Assembly (NCBI GenBank): GCA_012103035.1
Contig: JAAVLL010000002.1
Location: 1,307,501 to 1,367,500 of the forward strand
DNA from: Brucella oryzae
Lineage (GTDB): Bacteria > Pseudomonadota > Alphaproteobacteria > Rhizobiales > Rhizobiaceae
Direction of reading: 5' to 3'
DNA: 60,000 nt
The notes beneath the pieces are model-generated. The model searched no databases. It worked only from the letters and a program-made list of their open reading frames with translations, and was not told the origin of the DNA. This document shows, in pieces, positions 11,931 to 22,074 of this stretch (position 1 is its first letter; every line of letters starts with the position of its first letter). The translations under genes were made by a program, and so were the position numbers.

Positions 11931-12725
11931 TCACGGCTCTTTGGCTGTTACGAAATTTGGTTTCGTCGCCGTCATGATAAAGCGTCGATATACATACGTC
12001 CTCAACATGTTTCGCAGATTAGCCTTGTGGCGTTGCGCTTGTGCGATGGGCGCGTGGGACAGGGTTTTGATTGAACAGAAACCAGCCTCTTCAAGCAGAG
12101 GCCAAACATCTTCGGCACGCAGTCCTTTTCCAAAAGGAAGTGCATTCATAATAGCTTCGTGTCGATCGCTGAGTGCGCCATCATAGTGCTTATCTTCACC
12201 CACCACTCTATCGATCAGCGAAATAAGAAAAGAAGCGATTCGGCCAACCGAGCGGGGCCGTTTCCAATCGCCATCAAAGAACAGCAGCCGACCTCCCGGT
12301 TTCAATATTCGATACCATTCGGCAAACGTTTTTCGGGTTCGGTGAGTGTCAGACGAGATGCCGACAGATGATTGCGTCATAACTTTCGTCTGGTTCCATA
12401 GTGTTCTCCGCGTCAGCGGAATGAAACGCAGTCGGGGTTTACCCGCATGCTTCTTCGAAGCCACTGCCAGCATTGTTTCCGAAAAATCCAGTGCAGTCAC
12501 ATCGTGACCAAGATCATGGATCAGCCGTGTAACCTCACCCGTCCCACAGGCCAGTTCCAGAACACGTTGTCTCGATGAACCTAGAAAATCTCGTATCGGC
12601 GCCTGCCATGCATCGGTTTCTGGTCCCGCCGGAATGCGATGGCCAAAAGCCAGATCGAATGTTTCTGATCTTCGGGACCAATAGTCTCTGATCTCTTCCT
12701 TAAGATCGAAATTATCCCGGCTCAT
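11931..12725 (-). CDS. Class I SAM-dependent methyltransferase
   Basis: About 264 residues with the Rossmann methyltransferase motif I VLELACGTGEVTRLIHD, motif II VTALDFSETMLAVA and motif IV-type LKPGGRLLFFDGDW. Between about 12320 and 12430 the open frame is a compensating-indel artefact: an alternative frame reads DAENTMEPDESYDAIICRHL and then WTLTEPEKTF, as expected of the family. The substrate is unknown; the C-terminal third (EEAGFCSIKTLSHAPI) does not identify it. It diverges from the M24 peptidase gene, with about 200 bp between the starts. Confidence 0.8.
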   Translation of the reverse strand: MSRDNFDLKEEIRDYWSRRSETFDLAFGHRIPAGPETDAWQAPIRDFLGSSRQRVLELACGTGEVTRLIHDLGHDVTALDFSETMLAVASKKHAGKPRLRFIPLTRRTLWNQTKVMTQSSVGISSDTHRTRKTFAEWYRILKPGGRLLFFDGDWKRPRSVGRIASFLISLIDRVVGEDKHYDGALSDRHEAIMNALPFGKGLRAEDVWPLLEEAGFCSIKTLSHAPIAQAQRHKANLRNMLRTYVYRRFIMTATKPNFVTAKEP

Positions 12726-12923
12726 CGACTACCCATTTCGTTACAGAATAACATTACGATCCCATACATAATAACATCTCCAAAACTGTCTACTGCACAA
12801 GCTTTTGAATAGAAGATCGGAGAGATGGGTATCAGACAGCAAAAGCCGTGATATATCTGCGAGAAAGCGGACCGTGTTCAGGCACAGGCTTTGCAGAGAA
12901 ACAGAATCACAAGGGCATGTATT

Positions 12924-14064
12924 ATGACTTCACCCTCGTCTCCTCCACGGATCGAACAGGCAGAACGTCTTGAACGATTGGCATTGTTGCAAGACAAGTT
13001 AAGAGAACGCGGGATAGGCGGGCTTCTGCTCGGACCGACAGCAAGCTTGCGCTATTATACCGGGCTTGTCTGGCACATCAGCGAACGTTTTCTGGGCGCC
13101 CTCGTCACACCGTCGGAAGTTATCTATATTGTTCCCGGCTTTGAACAGAGCCGCGTCGAAAGCCTGCCGCATCTGCCGGGGAAATTCGTGTTTGGCAGGA
13201 AGAAGAAAGTAGCGCTGCGCTGATAGCATCACTCATTCCCGCAAGAGCTACCCTTGCCGTAGACGATGCTATTCCCTGTTCGTCTATAACTCTCTCAGGC
13301 ACAAAATTTCTCTTGAACGCTTGCTTGATGGTGGGGAATTAATTCGTGAACAGCGCATCTGCAAGTCAGACAATGAAATCGCGGTCATTCAGTACGCGAT
13401 GGATCTGACGCTTGAAGTCCATCGCCGCGCGCATGCGCTGATCAAGCCCGGCGTTGCCGCAAGTGAGGTGGTGCGCTTTATCGATGAACAGCACCGGGCC
13501 CTCGGCGCTGCTGGCGGCTCGACATTCTGCATCGTCTCGTTTGGAACGGCGACTTCGTTGCCACATGGCGCGGATGGAGAACAGTTCTATCAGCCCGGTG
13601 ATGTTATCCTTGTGGATACCGGATGCCGTATCGATGGCTATCACTCCGATCTAACGCGCACCTACATGCTGGATCAAGCAAGCGCAGAATTTTCGCGCAT
13701 ATGGGCGATTGAACGCGAAGCGCAGCAAAGCGTTTTCGATGCAGCAAAGCTCGGCACCACCTGTTCAACCCTTGACGATGCAGCACGTGCTACGCTCATC
13801 AAACATGGACTGGGGCCGGATTACGCATTGCCTGGTCTTCCACATCGCGCCGGTCACGGCCTTGGTCTGGAAATTCACGAGGCCCCTTACATCGTTCGCG
13901 GGAATTCGATCCCACTTGCTGAAGGCATGTGCTTTTCCAACGAGCCGATGATCGTGGTTCCGGATCAATTCGGCATTCGTCTGGAAGATCATATTCATAT
14001 GACGGCAACCGGGCCGAAATGGTTCACCCAGCCAGCGAAAGGCCCAACCGAACCTTTCGCATAA
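12924..14064 (+). CDS. M24-family metallopeptidase (Xaa-Pro dipeptidase-like, frameshifted)
   Basis: About 380 residues. Start ATG 12924 follows AAGGG. N-terminal creatinase-like domain (GGLLLGPTASLRYYTGL) and C-terminal pita-bread catalytic domain. All five metal ligands can be seen: VDTGCRIDGYHSDLTRTY (two Asp), PHRAGHGLGLEIHE (His), FSNEPMIV (Glu) and GIRLEDHI (Glu). A single break in the region 13200-13320 splits it. The enzyme would act on N-terminal Xaa-Pro dipeptides in the cytoplasm. It converges on ubiX with only 17 bp between stops. Confidence 0.88.
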
Positions 14065-14081
14065 TGCCGTAACTGCTGCTA

Positions 14082-14656
14082 TCAATTGCCGGGCATTCCC
14101 GCCCAGCTTTTCGATTGCTTTTCGCCAATACCGATCAGATCGATGGCTCGCGCCGCGATCTGATCAGCCACTTCATCGACCGATTGCGGTTTGAAGTAAA
14201 GGCTGGAACCGGCGGCATCACAATCGCGCCCATTTCTGTCACCGTGCACATATTGCGCAGATGGACCAGATGCAGCGGCGTTTCTCGTGCGATCAGGATC
14301 AGCCTGCGCCGCTCCTTCAAATGAACGTCGGCGGCGCGGGTTAGCAGACTGTCGCTGTACCCTGTTGCAATCGCCGCAAGCGTGCGCATAGAGCATGGCG
14401 CAACGATCATACCCGCGGTCGCGACCGATCCGCTTGCGATCAGAGCGCCAATATCGCCGACGGAATAGCTTCTGTGCGCAAGCTTGTGCAGAAGCGCATA
14501 ACCGTCAGGCCCCAACTCGTGGCGCAATGTCTGCTGTGCGGCGTCTGAAACAACCAAATGGGTCTCGACATCAGTTAAAGCAGAAAGTTGTTCCAGTAGT
14601 TTGAGCGGGATGAGAGCGCCCGATGCGCCGGAAATTCCGACAACAACCCGTTTCAT
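14082..14656 (-). CDS. ubiX: Flavin prenyltransferase UbiX
   Basis: Makes prenylated FMN, the cofactor of the UbiD decarboxylase. About 191 residues with the flavoprotein motifs KRVVVGISGASGALIPLKLL, IVAPCSMRTLAAIATGYSDSLLTRAADVHLKERRRLILI and ETPLHLVHLRNM. One break near 14210 separates the C-terminal part (FKPQSVDEVADQIAARAID). Its ATG overlaps the ubiD stop by 4 bp, so the pair is translationally coupled and functions together in decarboxylating polyprenyl-hydroxybenzoate during ubiquinone synthesis. Confidence 0.93.
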
Positions 14657-16166
14657 CGCATCTCTTCCTTGCCCAATCCAAGTTCGCCCCACATCGCGTC
14701 CACACGGGTGGTCACATCGTCGCTCATCTTCAGCACAGCGCCCCACTCCCGGTCAGTTTCGGCGCCGATTTTGTTGGTCGCATCGAGACCAAGCTTCCCA
14801 CCCAAACCCGAGCGCGGCGATGCGAAATCGAGATAATCCACAGGCGTGTCGGAGAGCATCACCACATCGCGGCTCGCATCGAAGCGCGTAGCGAGCGCCC
14901 ACATGACATCATCCCAGTTGCGAACCTTTATGTCGGGATCGACCGCGATTATGAGTTTCGTATAACTGAATTGCGGCAGCATCGACCAAAGCCCCATCAT
15001 CACCCGCCGCGCCTGGCCGGGATAGCGCTTGTCGATCGAGACCACCATTGCACGATAAGAACACGCGGCTGGGGGCAACCACAAATCGGCAATTTCCGGG
15101 AACTGTTTTCGCACAATTGGCACGAACAGCTCATTCATTACTTCGCCCAGTCTTGAGGGCTCATCCGGAGGGCGACCGGTATAGGTCGAAAGATAGACGG
15201 GGTTCTTCCGTGTGGTGATCGCCGTCACCTGCATGACCGGAAATTCCTCGACACTGTTGTAGTAGCCCGTGTGATCGCCATAAGGCCCCTCCGGCGCTGT
15301 CACTGATGCGGAAACTCGCCCTTCCAGAATGATTTCAGCGTTAGCAGGCACGGAGAGCGGCACAGTGTGTGCATCAACGACGGAAGGCTTCCGTCCAGCA
15401 AGCAGGCCCGAAAAGGCAAGCTCGCTCATCCCTTCTGGCAAGGGCATAACGGCTGCAAGGATCGTCGCCGGATCTGCCCCGATAGCCACGGCAACCGGCA
15501 TATCCTCGCCCCGCTTTTGCCACATACGATGATGGCGCGCACCACCACGATGAGCGAGCCAGCGCATGATGAGCTTGTCCCGCCCCAGCTTTTGCATCCG
15601 GTAAATGCCGACATTTATATCCGATGGATCATCCGGTGCCCGTGTAATAACCAGCGGCCAGGTCACAAGCGGCGCAGGCTCTCCCGGCCAACACGATTGA
15701 ATCGGCAATAGATCGAGATTGACGGCTTCAGCTTCCAGTATCATCGCCTGCACCGGTGCGCGTCGGACCTGCCGAGGACGCATATTCAATGCAGCCTTTG
15801 CCAAAGGAAGCTTGCTCCATATTTCTCCTGCCGAACGGGGCGGCTTTGGTGCACGCAGTTCCGCGAGCATCTCGGCAAGGTCAGGAATTGTCTCGACAGA
15901 ACGGCCAAGTCCCAATGCAATACGTCGCGTGGAACCAAAAGATTGGCCACCAGTGGAATTGAATGTTGATGACCGTCTGCATCGACCGGTTGTTCGAAGA
16001 GTAATGCCGGACCATCCGCTTCGAGCACACGCTTGTGGATTTCTGTTATTTCCTGGACAAGCGATACCGGACGCTTGATCCGGACGAGATCATTGCGCCG
16101 TTCAAGCTCCGACAAGAAGTTTTGCAGGCAGTCATAGTGCGACGGAAAAGATTGGGCCGTTTTCAT
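14653..16166 (-). CDS. ubiD: UbiD-family polyprenyl-hydroxybenzoate decarboxylase
   Basis: About 504 residues with start ATG 16166 (MKTAQSFPSHYDCLQ). Conserved UbiD stretches are ALLFEQPVD, VNVGIYRMQ-type INVGIYRMQKLGRDKL, HRGGARHHR, VAVAIGADPATI, EIILEGRVSA, EGPYGDHTGYY, and the C-terminal LDATNKIG. The catalytic E-R-E type residues lie in these blocks (R in IYRM, E in EGPYGD). One break near 15910. It diverges from ubiTUV across 113 bp containing an FNR-type box, indicating shared redox control and a place in the ubiquinone pathway. Confidence 0.93.
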
Positions 16167-16202
16167 GTCCCTACTTTTGAGTATCGAATTCTTTCGCCGT
16201 CT

Positions 16203-16216
16203 TTGATCTGAATCAA
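16203..16216. promoter_or_regulatory. FNR/FixK-type box between ubiD-ubiX and ubiTUV
   Basis: A perfect match to the FNR-family consensus, TTGAT-CTGA-ATCAA. It lies 37 bp upstream of the ubiD start on one side and 64 bp upstream of ubiT on the other, within the only non-coding stretch between the divergent units. ubiTUV belongs to the anaerobic ubiquinone pathway, so oxygen control through an FNR-type regulator is the natural reading (inference). Confidence 0.75.
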
Positions 16217-16279
16217 ACTGCCCTCGTATTGAATCGCCTAATTCTGAATTCACCTTGTAAAGCTCACCGGAGCTGAGTG

Positions 16280-16789
16280 ATGATGAAGATACCTTCAGCC
16301 GTGGCTGTTCCTGCCCGGCTTGTTCCGCCATTTCTGATCGCCCCTTTTGTTTCGCGCATTTTCTTTCAGGTCATGCGCGCGCATCCGGGCCTATTCGAGC
16401 GTCTGGGAGACTATGCGACAAAGCGCTTTCGTTTTCATCCTTCCGACACGCCGTTCGCTTTCGTGATCGAGCCGGATAAACCGCGCATCACAATCATGCG
16501 CGAAGATGAAACAACGGAAGTGGATGCGGGCATTGAAGGGCCTCTGGTTATGCTGCTCGCGCTTTTAGAGGGTAAACTTGACGGGGATGCGCTGTTTTTC
16601 TCCCGAGACATCACCGTGACGGGCGACATGGAGGCCATGCTGGCACTTCGCAATGCGCTGGATGACTGCAATATTGACTTGCCGTCCGACCTCGGCACAA
16701 GTGCCGGACCCTTCGCCCCAATGGTTCGTGGCATCGCAAATTACGTGCGCAGCAAAGCTCTCGGCAAGGAAGCCACCGGATGGAACTGA
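16280..16789 (+). CDS. ubiT: UbiT, SCP2-domain protein of anaerobic ubiquinone synthesis
   Basis: A 169-residue protein with an SCP2 sterol-carrier domain that binds lipid. Matches to UbiT are VSRIFFQVMRAHPGLFERL, the mid-protein FAFVIEPDKPRITI and LFFSRDITVTGDMEAMLALRNALDD. GTG-ATG-ATG triplets offer alternative starts at 16277, 16280 and 16283, with CCGGAG just upstream; I use 16280. Its 3' end overlaps ubiU by 10 bp. In E. coli UbiT is required with UbiU and UbiV for oxygen-independent ubiquinone synthesis. The reading frame is intact. Confidence 0.9.
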   Translation: MMKIPSAVAVPARLVPPFLIAPFVSRIFFQVMRAHPGLFERLGDYATKRFRFHPSDTPFAFVIEPDKPRITIMREDETTEVDAGIEGPLVMLLALLEGKLDGDALFFSRDITVTGDMEAMLALRNALDDCNIDLPSDLGTSAGPFAPMVRGIANYVRSKALGKEATGWN

Positions 16790-17757
16790 TTTGTCCTGCA
16801 GGTACGCCATCGGCCTTGCGTGAAGCAGTGGGTGCAGGAGCAGATGCCGTCTATTGCGGTTTCCGTGACGAAACAAATGCACGCAACTTTCCCGGCCTTA
16901 ACTTCAGCCGCGATGAACTACGCGACGCAATCCAGTTCGCGCATGCCCGCAAAACACAGGTTTTCGTTGCCATCAATACGTTCATGCGCGCAGGCGATGA
17001 GGATATTTGGTATCGAGCTGTAGACGATGCGTCCTCCCTTGGTGCAGATGCTGTCATCCTCGCCGATTTTGGGTTGATGGCTTATACCGCCGAGAAGCAT
17101 CCAACACAGCGGCTCCACGTATCCGTACAAGCTTCCGCGTCCAATGCAGACGCAATCCAGTTTCTCGTCGATGCATTCAAGGCAAAGCGTGTCGTGTTAC
17201 CACGCGTTCTGACCATTGCCGATATTGCGAAACTCGGCCGCAAGATCGGCTGCGAAATGGAAGTATTCGTATTCGGTGGACTATGCGTGATGGCAGAAGG
17301 GCGATGCTCCCTGTCTTCCTACGCTACCGGCAGATCGCCCAACATGAACGGTGTTTGCTCACCGGCAAGTCATGTGCGTTACCGGCAAGACGGAGACGAA
17401 CTTGTCTCCGAACTCGGTGACTATACGATCAATCGTTTTCCTTTGGGCGAGCCCACCGGCTATCCGACGCTCTGCAAAGGCCGGTTCAATATCGCTGACG
17501 ATCAAGGTTATGCATTCGAAGATCCCATTTCACTCGACGTCATGAACCATATAGACGAGTTGCGAGCGGCAGGCGTCTCAGCGCTCAAGATTGAAGGCCG
17601 CCAGCGCGGCAAGGCTTACGTTGGTGAAGTCGTCTCGACACTTCGTCAAACACTCGCCGCCAGCCCTGAAAGCCGCGCGGCCCTTTTGTCCCGCCTCCGT
17701 CTGCTGAGCGAAGGCCAGCAAACGACTTCGGGCGCTTACGACAAACGCTGGAGATAG
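16780..17757 (+). CDS. ubiU: UbiU, U32-family iron-sulfur protein for O2-independent hydroxylation
   Basis: A 325-residue U32 'peptidase' family protein. UbiU with UbiV forms a 4Fe-4S heterodimer that hydroxylates the ubiquinone ring without O2. It starts MELICPAGTPSALREAV and has the four expected cluster cysteines: GGLCVMAEGRC, NGVCSPASH and GYPTLCKGRF. The block SALKIEGRQRGKAYVGEVV is typical of the family. The frame is uninterrupted. It overlaps ubiT upstream and is followed after 2 bp by ubiV, so the three form one operon. Confidence 0.93.
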   Translation: MELICPAGTPSALREAVGAGADAVYCGFRDETNARNFPGLNFSRDELRDAIQFAHARKTQVFVAINTFMRAGDEDIWYRAVDDASSLGADAVILADFGLMAYTAEKHPTQRLHVSVQASASNADAIQFLVDAFKAKRVVLPRVLTIADIAKLGRKIGCEMEVFVFGGLCVMAEGRCSLSSYATGRSPNMNGVCSPASHVRYRQDGDELVSELGDYTINRFPLGEPTGYPTLCKGRFNIADDQGYAFEDPISLDVMNHIDELRAAGVSALKIEGRQRGKAYVGEVVSTLRQTLAASPESRAALLSRLRLLSEGQQTTSGAYDKRWR

Positions 17758-17759
17758 AT

Positions 17760-18674
17760 ATGTCCGCAGCCAGCCTCAGCCTCGGTCCTGTTCTTTTCCT
17801 GTGGGACGGCCCGAAATGGCGGGATTTTTATTTTCGTATCGCCGATGAAGCTCCGGTAACCCACGTTACCGTGGGTGAAATCGTCTGCTCCAAGCGGTTC
17901 CATTTCCTGACGCCTTATATGGACGCTGTGATTGAACGGCTGCAACGCGCAGGAAAAACGGTGAACCTCGGTTCGCTGGCACTTGTCATGCTCGAACGGG
18001 AAGCAAAACAGGTCCGCCAAACGATCAAGGAAGCGACGCTGCCCGTAGAAGCAAACGATCTATCAGCACTGGGACTCTTATCTGGTGTGCCGCATATAGT
18101 CGGCCCGCTGGTCAATGTTTACAATGCTGCGACCGCAAGGTTCTTGCCGCACGCGGCGCACAATCAATCTGTCTTCCGCCGGAGTTACCGATCAGCTCAA
18201 TTCGAGAGATTGTCAAAGCTGCTCCGGATATTGCTTTCGAAATATTTACGTTCGGACGGGTGCCGCTTGCCATTTCAGCCCGTTGCGCATGCGCGCTCAA
18301 GGACACATAAAGGACAATTGTCAATTTGTATGCGGTGAAGAGCCCGACGGATTGCCAGTCAAAACTCTGGATAGCCAACCCTTCCTTGTGCTGAATGGCG
18401 TGCAGACCCTCTCCCATACCTGTCAGTCACTAATCGAGGACTTGCCTGACCTGCAAGAAGCAGGGATCACGCGTTTCAGATTGTCGCCGCAGGATTGCGA
18501 CATGGTGGATGTGGCTCGCATCCATGAAAGGTACTGAACCGGATTATCAGTCCTGATGAAGGGATTGCGCGCTTACGAAAGATCTATCCGGACGTACCGC
18601 TCTCGAATGGATTTTTGCACGGAAACATTGGGGCGGCTTGGATCAGCCGTCAACGTTCAACAGCCGCAAACTAG
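17760..18674 (+). CDS. ubiV: UbiV, partner of UbiU (frameshifted)
   Basis: About 304 codons. Starts MSAASLSLGPVLFLWDG; the first cluster cysteine is in GEIVCSKRFHFL. Reading across breaks, the others are in RCACARLKGHIKDNC and FVCGEE, so all four cluster ligands can be recovered. The C-terminus after the last break reads ISPDEGIARLRKIYPDVPL, then NGFLHG, and stops at 18672-18674, matching family length. Breaks occur near 18110-18230, 18290 and 18535. No downstream gene joins the operon; a degraded IS6 element follows. Confidence 0.88.
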
Positions 18675-18768
18675 ATCGAGGTAGATCCACTTTCAGGAAG
18701 CTCGCGCTAGTTGTTTGACTCAGAGTTTGATGGTGCGATGTTTTTGTGCGGATGGAAGGATGCGCTAT

Positions 18769-19134
18769 AGTAGTGTTGCAAATTTTTCATTGTTTGCGCG
18801 TCATGACACCGTGATTATGTATAATGGATGATCAGCGGGAAACAGCTGGCAATCGAATTCAAGGGCGCTCATTTCCCCAAGAGTGCCATCGTGCATGCAG
18901 TCTTCTTTTATGTTCGCTACCCTGTGTTCCCCGGCAGGTCAAATATCTCAATAATATCTTGGAACAGGATTATCGCTTCATCAAGCGGCTTACAAAACCG
19001 ATGATCGCTTCAAGCCATTCTATGCTGCGTCGGCCACCCTTGCGGGGATCGAGGTTGCTCACATGATCTGCAAGAACCAGTTCCCCAATGACAATCGCTC
19101 GCCAATCCACGTCTTCGCCGAACTCGCAGCGTAA
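18769..19134 (+). pseudogene. IS6-family transposase remnant, internally deleted
   Basis: The start from 18828 reads EFKGAHFPKSAIVHAVFFYV, the N-terminus of IS6-family transposases. The sequence then jumps directly to the C-terminal part, RQVKYLNNILEQDYRFIKRL and, one frame over, FKPFYAASATLAGIEVAHMI, ending at TAA 19134. The central DDE catalytic region is missing. A left-end-like sequence AGTGTTGCAAAT lies near 18772. This is not an indel artefact because several hundred bases are gone. It marks the edge of the accessory segment after ubiV. Confidence 0.8.
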
Positions 19135-19487
19135 GTGTGTTCAAAGATAAGCACACCTTTAGCATACAAAAATGGCGACGCTACCGCCCCTCGCGCATAT
19201 TCTGGACGAGCCGGTTTTATCAGATCCTCGGGAACACCTCGCCTCGTCTCGCGCTCTTATTTTACCCGGTAAAGAAGATGCCACTCATCACTCGAACCAG
19301 CGTACGGCCCTGTGCTTGCGTCACGCCCGGCGCGATCCATGGTGCGATTTTGGACGGTAGGCGACAAAACCTGCGAAGTTATCTGGGTCGTTTCGCCTGC
19401 AACCGTTTGACAACGAAACCGGCAAAACATCACATTTTCGATTACTCTCCGTGATGCAGACTTCGGCGGGCAAACACCATCAAGCAT
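19135..19487. other. Stretch without a recognisable gene
   Basis: Open frames of 60-105 codons exist on both strands but none has a recognisable motif or good start context. It lies between an IS6 remnant and the RTX gene's 3' end and may be scar DNA. Confidence 0.4.
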
Positions 19488-21327
19488 TCAGGAGAACACG
19501 AAATCGTCAGCGGACAGATCAGAAAGCGAGACGTCTTCGATGAGGATGCCGTAATCGTCACGGCCTGCGATTGCAAAATAGACACCGTCCGCCGTGTCCC
19601 GTGAGGCCGCGACGAAATCCTCGTAATCATAGACGAAACCCGCATGATCGAAGTGGATCACGTCACCCCCTCCGTGTCGAAATCAGTGATACGATCAACA
19701 CCAGAAAGACCGATATAAAAATCAGCCCAGACAAAGGTGTCGGCACCCGTTCCACCGGTCAGGACGTCGGCGCCTCTATCGCGCCCGGCGTCGAGGATGT
19801 CGTCACCCTCACCACCATCCAAATGATCAGATCCGTCTGTGCCTAGGGTGTGTCATTGCCACCTCGCCCCTCAATCAGATCGTCGCCACCCTGGCCGTCC
19901 AGCAGGTCATTGCCAGCTCCACCGCGCAGGATATCGTTTTGCCCCTCGAATTTGTACATCGAATTGCTCGATATTGCTGAAGGCCAAGCTCCCCATCGTC
20001 CCGGTCATCGCGTCGAACACGACTGGGCCATCATAGTTGAGGGTCAACACGAGCCGGTCCTGCCCATCGCCGCCGTCGATTTCGCCTTCCAGTGTGTTTC
20101 CAAATGAGTTGGCGACGCCGAAACCGTCATTACCGGAACCGCCGTAAAGCCGATCATAGCCTCCATAGACATGGGACAGCCAGTCGTCGCCAGCGTCGCC
20201 AAACAGCGTGTCATCACCCCTGTCGCCGTGCAACTGATCATTACCATCACCACCGCTCAGGTAGTCGGCGCCATAGCCACCTCTCAAATTATCATCGCCG
20301 GCACCGCCAAAGAGCCTATCGTCGCCCTGCCCGGTGAAATCCGCGCTGTCACCCCAAGCTCATCGTTACCAATGCCGCCTTCGAGATAATCGTTGCCGTC
20401 ATTCCCTGGATCAGATCGGCGCCTGCACCGCCCCGAACCACGTCGTTGTCGGCACCAGTCGATATCATGTCGTTGCCGGCTGAACCGTCGACCTGATCGT
20501 CACCTGCACCGCTCGCGATATCAGCCGATGACAGCCCGCCGCATTCACCTTATCATCACCACCGCCCGTCTCGCCGACGAACTGCTCGAAATTGCGGATG
20601 ATTGTTCCGCTCGAAGTAGTGCCGCTGGTGAAGTCGAACATGAGATCCTCGCTACTTCCGGCCTCATCGATCGTAAGCGTATCGTTACCCTCGCCACCGT
20701 CAAGCTCGGCTGAAGACAGCGTCGCGATGACGGTGTCATTGCCGGTACCACCGAAGAGCCGGTTGGCACCAAGCCGGTCGATGATGGTATCATCCCCGCG
20801 CCAGCATCTACAAAATCGGCTCCAAGAGCACTCGCCGGATCATCGAAATCGGGCCAGGGCTGTCCTATCAGATCGTTGCCCGCTCCGGTCGATATCTCGT
20901 CGTCGAAACTGCCGCCGTTGACCCAATCGTCCCCGCTCCCGGTCATCACCTCGAAGCGTTCAATCTCACGGAAGTAACTGTGTTCCACAGTCTGCGTCTG
21001 GTAACCGACGATGCTGTGGCCGTTCGTTCCATTGAAGAAAACAGCGCGATTCTCGTCCGATAAGTCTAGGGTGAACGTGTCGAAACCCTCACCGCCGTTG
21101 AGCGCACCGCTTGTCCCGATAAGAACGAGCCGGTCGTCGCCCACTCCTCCTTCCAGCCGGTCGTAGCCACTCGTACTGGTCAAAACGTCGTCACCAGCAC
21201 CGCCGTCAAGAAAATCATCGCCCTCCCGACCGTCCAGATCATCACGGCCGGCAAGCCCGGAAATCCGGTCGGCTTCCATTGTTCCACGCAGGGTATCGTC
21301 ACTATTCGTACCGATAATCGTCGCCAT
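19488..21327 (-). CDS. RTX (hemolysin-type calcium-binding) repeat protein, probably secreted (frameshifted)
   Basis: About 612 codons of nearly pure RTX nonapeptide repeats that bind calcium in a parallel beta roll. It starts [21 protein letters not shown] without a signal peptide and shows [43 protein letters not shown], later [19 protein letters not shown] and [16 protein letters not shown]. The C-terminus, recovered across breaks, ends [15 protein letters not shown], a typical type I secretion C-terminus. Breaks lie near 20800, 20560, 20330, 19960 and 19680. No HlyB/HlyD/TolC genes are adjacent, so export would rely on a distant system. No catalytic domain is visible. Confidence 0.85.
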
Positions 21328-21618
21328 GGCACCAACGTCCTTCTCTGACTTCTCGTCAGGAAGACTATAAAGGCGCCAGGGTTAAAATGAAACAACATTA
21401 TACGAACAATACCTGAAAATCATCCAACAACTACTTGATATTATAAAATTTTACTTCAAAATTACTTTTATTATTTACAAGATTTATTGTTTCAGCGGTT
21501 TCGCCATGCCATCAAAGGCCGGGAACCTGTTCGCCAAACTCGATCATTGGCGACGCAGCGAGGTTGCGCGTACGCTCTGGACCTGTGACCAGCATACAAA
21601 ACGGGCCTTGAACGACGC

Positions 21619-22007
21619 TCAAGCTGGGACGATCGTTCCTGTGCGATTGCTACCAGCATCTCGTCGCAAACAACCTTGCATTGACACACAGCTTGACGCT
21701 TCCCTTGCTTAATGTCCATGCTTTTGCGCACAATGTGCTGCCTTTCGCTGGTCGAAGAAAGTTGATCTTGAATTCAGAGGTCAGCGCATCCCTCCAAGAG
21801 CGAGCCCTCCCGCAAATGTTAGCGCGTTATCTGCGAGATAGCTGATCACGCCACCATGAACAAAGCCATGTTGCTGGGTATGAAGCTCGCGGATTATCAA
21901 GGATATATCGGCGCTGCCATCCCTACATTAACAAGTTCGGCGCCCATATATTGGCTGAAAGGCTGACTAAGAAATATCCCTCTGGCAAGTTCTTCCAGAT
22001 TATTCAT
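21619..22007 (-). CDS. PaaI-like hotdog-fold thioesterase (frameshifted)
   Basis: About 130 codons, start ATG 22007 behind AGAGGAG. Reading across breaks gives MNNLEELARGIFLSQPFSQY, then the hotdog signature HGFVHGGVISYLADNALTFAGG, then SEFKINFLRPAKG and finally GTIVPA at the stop 21619. HGG with the following helix is the active-site region of PaaI/YbgC-type acyl-CoA thioesterases. Three breaks within 390 bp make the reconstruction less certain than for other genes. The substrate is unknown. It lies 68 bp past the LysR gene on the same strand. Confidence 0.65.
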
Positions 22008-22074
22008 TTGTGCTCCTCTCCACTTCCAAACCCACGTTCATTAGATTGCATTGACATCACGTTTCTTGCGCCAG

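Noticed and set aside
19137..19454. 105-codon frame between the IS6 remnant and RTX gene
   Set aside because: No recognisable motif, poor start context and overlapping alternatives on both strands.
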